64,000 nucleotides of DNA from Leidyana gryllorum EB-2025a (taxonomy: Eukaryota; Apicomplexa), in assembly GCA_048772705.1 (NCBI GenBank), contig JBLWGC010000104.1:248001-312000 (forward strand). Reading direction: 5' to 3'. The translations under genes and the position numbers were made by a program. The notes under the pieces were generated by a model. That model had not been told where the DNA came from. It searched no databases and saw only the letters and a list, made by a program, of their open reading frames with translations. Every line of letters begins with the position of its first letter. Within the stretch, counting starts at the first letter, position 1. Of this stretch, positions 56,173 to 64,000 are shown one piece after another.

Positions 56173-57213
56173 TCACTCAATGGTGATGACGAAACGGAAC
56201 TTGACGTCCGATCGAAGCACGCGTTCGTATGCCTCATTGATCTGATCACATTTAATCTTCTCAATATAGGGTAAAATTTGCTTTTCAGCACAAAATTCGA
56301 GCATTTTCTGAGTTTCTTCGATACCTCCGATGACACTGCCCATAATCGACCGTCTCTTCATAATCAAAGAGAATGTGTCGAGTTTGGGGTCCTGACCGGC
56401 TGGTGGGAGTCCCACGACCACTAAAGTTCCATCGACGTCGAGCATTTTCAAATAGGGTCCCATCGGTTTCGCAGCCGACACTGTGTCAATGATAAAGTTG
56501 AAGGTGCCCCTCTCTTCAGCGTACTCCTCTGGACTGGCCAAAAGACGGGCGGCGCCCAACTCCTTGGCGAGTTCGCGTTTGCTGGCAGATCTGCTGAGAA
56601 CGACGACTTCGTTTCCGAATGCCGCGGCGAATTGGACCGCCATATGACCCAAACCCCCGAGGCCGACGACCCCGACTTTCTGGCCCCCTTTATCTAAGCC
56701 GCAGTGGATCAGTGGGGACCAAGTTGTGATACCGGCACACATCAATGGAGCCGCGCGGTCCATGGGTAGTGCATCTGGCATTTTGAGGACAAAGTCTTCG
56801 GGACCGACGACGTATTTCGCGTATCCGCCCTGTGTTGGAGCTCCATCTTCACCAATGGAGTTGTAGGTGAATATGTACTTGTCACAGTAGTTCTCCTGCC
56901 CTTTCTTGCAAGAGGGGCATTTTCGACACGAACCAATCAGACAGCCGACCGCCACTCGATCTCCTTTCTTAAACTTTGTCACTTCTGACCCCACGCGTTC
57001 GATGTATCCGGTAAATTCGTGTCCAGGCACAACTGGGTAGAGTGTGTTCCCTTCCCACTCCTCTCGCGCGGTGTGAATATCAGAGTGACAAATGCCGCAG
57101 AACGCTACGGCAATCAACACATCATTCGGCCTCAAATCGCGAATCTCATAGTGCCATAGTTCCAAGGGTGTCGATTTCGACTTTGCAGCCCACCCTACGT
57201 TTTCAATTGGCAT
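56173..57213 (-). CDS. Zinc alcohol dehydrogenase, CAD/YahK type
   Basis: A medium-chain dehydrogenase/reductase acting on aldehydes or alcohols. Single exon, 346 aa, full length. Catalytic zinc ligands are FCGICHSD Cys, PGHEF His-Glu and PLMCAG Cys. The structural zinc is held by CRKCPSCKKGQENYC. The Rossmann motif is GLGGLGHMAVQ, and VLSRSASK after the second strand suggests NADPH. EEWEGNTLYPVVPGHEF and the following sequence closely fit the bacterial/plant cinnamyl-alcohol-dehydrogenase branch. The substrate cannot be told. It is divergent to the gag-like gene, with 78 bp between starts. Confidence 0.93.
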   Translation of the reverse strand: MPIENVGWAAKSKSTPLELWHYEIRDLRPNDVLIAVAFCGICHSDIHTAREEWEGNTLYPVVPGHEFTGYIERVGSEVTKFKKGDRVAVGCLIGSCRKCPSCKKGQENYCDKYIFTYNSIGEDGAPTQGGYAKYVVGPEDFVLKMPDALPMDRAAPLMCAGITTWSPLIHCGLDKGGQKVGVVGLGGLGHMAVQFAAAFGNEVVVLSRSASKRELAKELGAARLLASPEEYAEERGTFNFIIDTVSAAKPMGPYLKMLDVDGTLVVVGLPPAGQDPKLDTFSLIMKRRSIMGSVIGGIEETQKMLEFCAEKQILPYIEKIKCDQINEAYERVLRSDVKFRFVITIE

Positions 57214-57291
57214 TGCACGTCAAACTCCCCACACACGTCCGGTGCACATAAACTAAGTCAATTGCCGCTTTTCTCACGATATAAAGAAAGA

Positions 57292-58491
57292 ATGGCAATG
57301 TCAGATTGGACACTCGAATGCCTTGATCATTACGACGACTATCTCCGCTATAGAGGTACAAACATTGGTGTGCTTATCGTCAACCACTTCAATCACAAGT
57401 TCCAAAACTACGTAAGAGCCTGTGAGCAAGCAGCAGTACCCGTCTGTGATGACAGACGGAAACAGAGCTACTTACTCCGCAAGCTGCCACCCGACCTGCG
57501 CAAAAGTGTCCAGGAACACTTACAAACAGCCAAGGGTCCGGTGCCTTACGAAACACTCACTGATATAATCAAGAAAGAAGGCGACCGCTTGCGACAACGA
57601 CAACAGCAACAACAACAACACTCCTCCTCCTTCTCACCGCCAACCTCTGATCGATCAGGTGGCCCTAACGCTGAGGAACCGCCATCCAAAGCCAGAAGAA
57701 TTGAACACTTAAGTTCTACAAATGCCAACGATGAAAGCGGGTCCAAATCCTCCTCCGTTGTCCGACGAGTATCGACTAACGACACTCGAAGCTCCTCACC
57801 ACCCAAACTGCCTCCCGTTTCGGGAACAATGAAGGCTGAACATATTGGAACACCCGCCAGCGGCGGCGGCGATCCAAGGAATGACGCCAAGACCCCGCCC
57901 ACCAGCACGACTACTCCCCCCCCCGACGACACCTCACCGAAGAGCTCCAATACCACCAGCAGCAGCAACAAAGTCTCTCGTTGCCCTAAATGCAAATTAA
58001 GCCATCGTCATGTTAGCTGTCGGGGTATTCGACGGTCACTCGGAGTCATCACTCAGCTCAACACTGAAGGGGACTTTATGATAAGTAATCATCGCCAACT
58101 CGATCCCAAAGAGCAAATGGTTATACTCGAGAGGGTTCTGGGTGGACTGATGACTCGACGCGCGGTTGTGTACCTAAATCTTGATGGAGCACACACCTTC
58201 TTTGAGATCGACTTTACCTCCCCGTTTTCGTTTGTCAGCTGCGATAACTTCTCCGTCTCCTTCCTGACCAGACAGGTCCAAATGCTGGGAGAGGATGTCA
58301 CCGTCGATGACGCTGTCAGCGACGGCACACCCGTCCCTATCAACGTCAAATTAGGAGACAGCCTCGAGCTCATGTCTTACTTTTGTCTTGACCCCACCTC
58401 TCAAGCCCCCAACCGACTCGGCCGACAGTTCTGGAGCGATCTGATAAATCACTTCGATGACGATCTTACACCTCCACTCGTCGACGGATAG
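57292..58491 (+). CDS. Gag-like protein with zinc knuckle, possibly domesticated
   Basis: Single exon, 399 aa from the ATG at 57292; the open frame upstream begins with TTG. Residues 1-110 resemble the capsid-like helical region of LTR-retrotransposon Gag (FNHKFQNYVRACEQ...LPPDLRKSVQEHLQ...YETLTDII). A Gln run and a Ser/Pro/Thr-rich linker follow. Near 235 is CPKCKLSHRHVSC, a zinc-knuckle-like CX2CX3HX4C, one residue shorter than the usual CX2CX4HX4C. A folded C-terminal part of 150 residues follows, in which I cannot recognise a protease. No reverse transcriptase, integrase or LTRs lie nearby, so this is either a lone, possibly domesticated gag gene or an unrelated protein. Confidence 0.5.
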   Translation: MAMSDWTLECLDHYDDYLRYRGTNIGVLIVNHFNHKFQNYVRACEQAAVPVCDDRRKQSYLLRKLPPDLRKSVQEHLQTAKGPVPYETLTDIIKKEGDRLRQRQQQQQQHSSSFSPPTSDRSGGPNAEEPPSKARRIEHLSSTNANDESGSKSSSVVRRVSTNDTRSSSPPKLPPVSGTMKAEHIGTPASGGGDPRNDAKTPPTSTTTPPPDDTSPKSSNTTSSSNKVSRCPKCKLSHRHVSCRGIRRSLGVITQLNTEGDFMISNHRQLDPKEQMVILERVLGGLMTRRAVVYLNLDGAHTFFEIDFTSPFSFVSCDNFSVSFLTRQVQMLGEDVTVDDAVSDGTPVPINVKLGDSLELMSYFCLDPTSQAPNRLGRQFWSDLINHFDDDLTPPLVDG

Positions 58492-58600
58492 CCCGTTCGG
58501 CGTCTCCGGTGAGCGAGCGAAGGAGTGTCAAGTGCGGATATGTTCTAATTATACACACGATCGGTTTGAGATGTACCACACATGAATAAAAATGAAAAGG

Positions 58601-61600
58601 CTATACCACAAGATCAACGACCACATCCGATTGACGAGGTAAACGACGTCGTCCTCTCATACCGTTGTAGCAAAGTGCATAGAGTCCAGCGCTTCCGGTG
58701 CAAACTATCGCTCCCACGGCTACGTATTTCACATAGTCCATAAACCCTTCTGGATTCAACCGCTTCACAAACAACACTCCATCCACGCGATCTTCCCATA
58801 CTGGCACTGGTTTCATCTGAATAAAGGCTCGGAAACTCGTGGAGTCCTCTGGCTCTGTTGATATGTCTTCGAATGGGCCTGCTGTTGTCGAGGTCGTCCG
58901 AGGTGGTCTCGTGCTTCTGCGCCCATGCCGGATATACGTCTTGGGTGTTTTCAGGGATGCCGCCGCTTCCCCGAGACTGTTCTTCGAGGCTCCCCACCGA
59001 CCACCTCTTCCGTCGATCTGATCTAAGATGTCAGCTTCATCAAGCGGAGCAAATTCCAACCGTGGCCAAGCTTCATTGTTCTCCACACTCCATCCCCCCA
59101 CTTCACTGTTATGCTGCTCAGCAGCCGCATAGGCATTCTCCTGAGTCACAGTCCAATAGCCAGATGCCCGTCCAAAAAGACTCTCGCTGTGCTGTGCTAA
59201 TTCAACTAATGCCTCCAAATCGCTATCGATGATGGACTTGAACTCCTCCTCATCCTCAGGGCCTTCGTCAAAGTCGGAGTCACTGCTGACCTCTTGAGAC
59301 GCTGCTCTCCCCCTCACGTGTCTGGAACTGAGCACCGGAAGACCATTCGTATCATAGGCCGCCACCTCCTTCTCTTCATCCACGTTTGGCAGCAGTAGAT
59401 CCGGAACGGTTCCCCCCGACAACGTCTTGGCGGGCTCCTCATCCTCGTAGTACCGTTCAGACATTATCACTTTGTTGAAAACGGGGAGCTCCTCCTCCAC
59501 CGGCTGAGCAGATTTGCTTTTATTCTTCTCCTTTCGCGAAGAAGCTCCAAGTCCAAATCCCATCAAAGGCGGCCCCTCTCCATCACCCGACTCTCGTGGC
59601 TGAGACAGAGTCTTGAAGATCTTCGCAATGGTCTTGGGACTATTCGGAGCATCACCCAGCATGAAGTGCTTCGAAAGTTTCGGGGCCGGAGTAGTGGAGA
59701 CGGTTTCTTGTCCCCGAGGCAATCCTCGGGGTTCCTTGTTTAGCAAGTTACCGCCTATACTGAGCGCTTGTTCCGCCACTTTCTCTGGGGAGAACGCCAC
59801 AGCCATGTTAGACAACCGCGTCTTGATCTGCAGGTCATCTTTGCTGATTTGGTCCAGGATCTCCAAAGTCGGCTGACTAATGGCTTCTGCGGCCATCGCA
59901 ATCAGAGGTTTCTTTATCAGACCGGACAATATGTTCAAACTCTTCTGCTTGGCTGTGAACACCATTTCCTTCTCTTCTTCGGCTGGGACTTGATCTCCAT
60001 ATCCGGACCCATCAGGAAGAGGATCCCAAAGCTCACCGAGCTCTGTGGTCGACCCGGAATCCGTCTCTGTATCATAATTGACTCCCACACCAGACACTGT
60101 GCCCTCTTTCGAGGTCTGATCTTCGTCAAGGGTGTGTATCAGAGCATTCGAACTGCGATACACCGCGTGAGATCGCCGTTTACGATCAATGTGGGGAAGA
60201 AAGTAGTGTTGAAGATACGTCCGTACCTCCCGTTCTGTAGCATTGACCGCCAGATTGCCGTCCGCTTGTCCTCTCTCCTTGATCGCTGGTAGATAATCGT
60301 TCAAGAAAGACGTCTCCACGATAGGCCCGGCACGGAAGATGACTCCTGCTTCACCTTCCATGTCCCATGCGACTTCATATGCCGGCTCAGTGGGTGTGAC
60401 AAATCGCCAGCCTACGAGCTTCATCGCATCCCGGAGGCGCACCGCGTTCTCATCCTGAGGTTTCCGATACTGCTTCATGAACTTGAGGATTCGAGGATCC
60501 ACGCCCGCTTCGGTCCCATTCAGATACAAGCGAACCTGTTCAACAATCTCATCCTCACTCAACCGAACGACTGCGAGACTATTGACTATTGCAGTGTCGG
60601 ATGTCGAAGGATCTGCTGTGATTGGCATCACGTCGTTCGGGGACAATCTGGGCCAATTCTCAGTGACTGGAACAAACAACTCTTCATCCTCGGTGTCTGA
60701 TGGAGAGGGGAAGGGTCGATGCCCGGACGTCACCCGCTCGTGGCCTCTGGCTGTCTCTGGGGGGATCTGGTCCAGAAAGACAGTGTCACGGAAATCGGCT
60801 AATGTTTTCTTCCTGGTACTCGGAAGTTGCTTTCGATGTGGACGCTCTGCCGGCGCAGAACCAATTGGATATACATTCTTGTCCTTCAAAGGACGACCTA
60901 TCTCTCTGGTGGCAACTAAGCTTTTGTCCAATGGCGGTATAAATATCTCCCAAGTACCATTCGCCGCATCAGCCACTTCCACTTTGTCTCCAATAGCGGC
61001 CACCTTGGGCGACTTTTTCTTCCCTATCGCGCTATCGTCTGAAAGGCTGAGAACTGGTTTGTCCTCCTTCGAAACTTCCTGCGACACAGTGTTGATAGCC
61101 TCATCTATTGCCCTCGCTTCCTCCGGAATTGATGGAGATGAGCCATTGTCTTCAGCTTCATCCGGCTGCACGATGCGCTGCACAGACGGGGATACCGCTT
61201 TTTCCACATTTGAGGCCGAGACAACATCCTTTGAAGCTTCCTGAGATTCAGTATCTCCACCCGTCGGGGACGAAAGAAGTTCCTGATCCCGCGAAACAAT
61301 ATCACCAGCCTCCCACACAACATTCCCATCTCGGGGTCCCACTGCGGCGGCTTCTTCCTCAGCTTCCAATGCGGTGGCCTCATTCTCAACCTCCAGAGCA
61401 AGGGCTTCGTCCTCAATTTCCGATGCGACCGACTCCTCCCCAGCTTCTGACGCCGCGACCCCGCCTTCGGCCTCCGATACATCTCCTTCTTCCTCGACAG
61501 TTGGTGTGACGGGCGTGTTCTCAACAGCTGATGCGATGGCCGTGTCCTCGGCAGTCTCTACGACCTCCGTGTCCTCAGCAGTCACTGAGTCGGCTGTGTC

Positions 61601-63960
61601 CTCGGCATCCGATATCGAGGCCGGATCCTCGACATTCAGAGATATGGCGGTGTCATCGGCGGTCTCTGCGACCTCCGTGTCCTCAGCAGTCACTGTGTCG
61701 GCTGTGTCCTCAACATCTGATATCGAGGCCGGATCCTCGACATTGAGAGTAATGGCGGTGTCCTCAGCACTCAGAGCAATGGCGGTGTCCTCAGCAGTCA
61801 CTGAGTCGGCTGTGTCCTCAACATCTGATATCGAGGCCGGATCCTCGACATTCAGAGATATGGCGGTGTCATCGGCGGTCTCTGCGACCTCCGTGTCCTC
61901 AGCAGTCACTGTGTCGGCTGTGTCCTCAACATCTGATATCGAGGCCGGATCCTCGACATTGAGAGTAATGGCGGTGTCCTCAGCACTCAGAGCATTGGCG
62001 GTGTCCTCAGCAGTCACTGAGTCGGCTGTGTCCTCAACATCTGATATCGAGGCCGGATCCTCGACATTCAGAGATATGGCGGTGTCGTCGGCGGTGTCTG
62101 CGACCTCACTGTCCTCAGCAGTCACTGAGTCGGCTGTGTCCTCAACATCTGATATCGAGGCCGGATCCTCGACATTGAGAGTAATGGCGGTGTCCTCAGC
62201 ACTCAGAGCATTGGCGGTGTCCTCAGCAGTCACTGAGTCGGCTGTGTCCTCAACATCTGATATCGAGGCCGGATCCTCGACATTCAGAGATATGGCGGTG
62301 TCGTCGGCGGTGTCTGCGACCTCACTGTCCTCAGCAGTCACTGAGTCGGCTGTGTCCTCAACATCTGATATCGAGGCCGGATCCTCGACATTGAGAGTAA
62401 TGGCGGTGTCCTCAGCAGTCAGAGCAATGGCGGTGTCATCGGCGGTCTCTGCGACCTCCGCGTCCTCAGCAGTCACTGTGTCGGCTGTGTCCTCAACATC
62501 TGATATCGAGGCCGGATCCTCGACATTGAGAGTAATGGCGGTGTCCTCAGCAGTCAGAGCAATGGCGGTGTCATCGGCGGTCTCTGCGACCTCACTGTCC
62601 TCAGCAGTCACTGAGTCGGCTGTGTCCTCAACATCTGATATCGAGGCCGGATCCTCGACATTGAGAGTAATGGCGGTGTCCTCAGCAGTCAGAGCAATGG
62701 CGGTGTCATCGGCGGTCTCTGCGACCTCCGCGTCCTCAGCAGTCACTGTGTCGGCTGTGTCCTCAACATCTGATACCGAGGCCGGATCCTCGACATTGAG
62801 AGTAATGGCGGTGTCCTCAGCACTCAGAGCAATGGCGGTGTCATCGGCGGTCTCTGCGACCTCACTGTCCTCAGCAGTCACTGTGTCGGCTGTGTCCTCG
62901 GCATCCGGTGCCAAGGCCGGATCCTCCACATTCAGAGCGATGACCGCGTCCGCGACAGTTGGTGCGACTTCTTCCGCTGCCAGTGCAACGGCTTCATCAG
63001 CGGGGCTGTTCTGCTCCGCTAATTCGACCGCGGGTTCAGCAGCTGGTGATACCGTGGATCTGTCCTCATCTGGTAGTGGGAAGTCTTCCACAGCTTCTTG
63101 TGCGACTGCTTCGTCCTCCAATTTGGATGAGAAAACGTCTTTCTCAGCCCCTGAATTGATAGGATCCGTCTCGCCTTTGAGTACGAGGGCTTCGTCCTCA
63201 GTTTTCAGTGCAAAGACTTCTTCCTGGATATCTGATGAGCTCTTCTCCTCCACTTCTGTTGCGGCAGCCTCCTCCTGAGCTTCTGGTGAGACGGCCTCTT
63301 CCTCATCTGCCGAGAAGACGGTGTCATTTTGACTGTTCTTAGCGGAGCTGGTGATCGCTGTTTCGATTGAATGTTTGTCTATGACGGGCTGTAAGAACTC
63401 ATTCGGAAGGAGTTCTTCGTCCTCAACCTCATCGGGCGCATTCGAAGAGTCGAGAGTGACATGGCGGCTGACGAACGGCAATTCTGCTGTGAGAGCGGTA
63501 CTCTCACTATCCAATATGTACTGCGAGGAAGTCTGAGGGGGAAGATCTTGTGTTGATGCTGCGAAGTCTGAGCTCACCTCAACACCATTTGTTTGCTCTG
63601 AAGTGGACTTTTGCTCTGTCAGTGTTTGAGAATCGGCCGCTGAGTCTTGTGCGGGTAGTGTAGAGAGGTCCACACCCCTTTCGAGAGCTGCAGATTGCTC
63701 AAAATTCATAGTATCCAAGCTTGACGTCGAGTCGGAAGGGACAGCGAGCTCATCTTGTGTGCTAATGTCCGACTGTTGAGCATCATTGTCTGCTAGGTAG
63801 GACTCCTCAGGCATCTCTGATGCCTGGTTCTCTCGTGTATCGCCGAGAGTAAATGAGTTGTGCTGGTCTACACTCAGTGTAGTGTCCTCCGAGCTAAGTA
63901 TGCTTGACGAGATCAATTGACTCGGTGGTGCGAGCTCCGATGTGGACGATGTTGACAGGT
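58601..63960 (-). CDS. Acidic repeat-rich probable type I membrane protein (5' partial)
   Basis: The last exon, 63960-58601, encodes about 1786 aa. It begins after a TTTTTCAG acceptor at 63961-63968, and the first exon (probably the signal peptide) is beyond the window. The N-terminal half is very acidic and Ser/Thr-rich. Its core has 12 copies of a repeat containing NVEDPASISDVED with TAD(S/T)VTAED linkers. The middle is mixed, with basic patches. Near the end, YVKYVAVGAIVCTGSAGLYALCY is a membrane helix followed by a short basic tail (RGRRRLPRQ). This fits a surface or secretory-pathway protein with a cytosolic tail. No known domain recognised. The long antisense frame is a by-product of repeat codon usage. 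Confidence 0.75.
61551..62935. repeat. Coding repeat array, 12 units
   Basis: Units of roughly 100 to 140 bp alternate between a long form (with SEVAETADD or TEVAETADD) and a short form (without it). Marker strings such as gatatcgaggccggatcctcgaca recur almost unchanged in most units. Long and short forms alternate regularly in the middle, which suggests duplication of a two-unit block. Such arrays often change length between strains. Confidence 0.9.
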
Positions 63961-64000
63961 CTGAAAAACGTAGAAGCGGTTGAGCAACTGTCTAAAGCAA

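Noticed and set aside
61374-63278. 634-codon antisense ORF opposite the acidic repeat protein
   Set aside because: It is open only because the repeat codons (GAC, GAG, GCN, ACN) lack stop complements; its product is a mirror Ser/Ala/Val repeat with no domain, and the sense strand has a splice acceptor and membrane helix.

Overview
This is a gene-dense eukaryotic window. It carries about 35 protein-coding genes on both strands, most of them split by very short GT-AG introns (37 to 142 nt, usually 40 to 60). No bacterial operons, rRNA, tRNA or CRISPR arrays were seen. Histone H4 is clearly divergent from the animal/plant form, intergenic gaps are often below 50 bp, and many genes encode small lineage-specific secreted proteins. 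Together these suggest a protist, most likely an alveolate of the Perkinsus type. That placement is an inference from gene style, not from a marker sequence.

Layout. 1-0.9 kb: a two-exon gene of unknown function. 0.9-5.1 kb: a gene-poor stretch with four kinds of degenerate or simple repeat. 5.1-25.8 kb: housekeeping genes for GPI-anchor ethanolamine phosphate transfer (PIGO), tubulin cofactor A (TBCA), the largest TFIIIC subunit (GTF3C1), a coiled-coil protein, a small unknown, topoisomerase III-beta (TOP3B) and the rRNA-processing endonuclease LAS1. 25.9-41.8 kb: eIF4G, GET4, a small Cys-rich ORF, a TPR-SET protein, a MINDY-type deubiquitinase, proteasome ATPase RPT5, glutathione synthetase, eIF3k and an ER-type DnaJ. 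42.3-45.6 kb: a divergent H4/H2A pair and three unknown genes.

45.6-56.1 kb is a run of same-strand genes, almost all starting with an N-terminal signal peptide and continuing into low-complexity, basic or proline-rich sequence. I regard this as the most interesting part: a putative secreted-protein cluster. One member carries six FPPPP motifs (Ena/VASP EVH1-type ligands) and four PxxPxR motifs (SH3-type ligands). 56.1-58.5 kb holds a zinc alcohol dehydrogenase and a gag-like gene. 58.6-64 kb is an acidic, repeat-rich, probable type I membrane protein whose first exon lies outside the window.

Genes are packed extremely tightly. Three head-to-head pairs have start codons 26 to 44 bp apart. 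Two convergent genes share their stop codons at a CTAG, and two possible divergent genes share a CATG at their starts. Tandem genes are separated by as little as 17 bp. Exon models were built by hand from splice signals and frame continuity. In every multi-exon model the summed exon lengths give an intact reading frame, but no transcript evidence was available.
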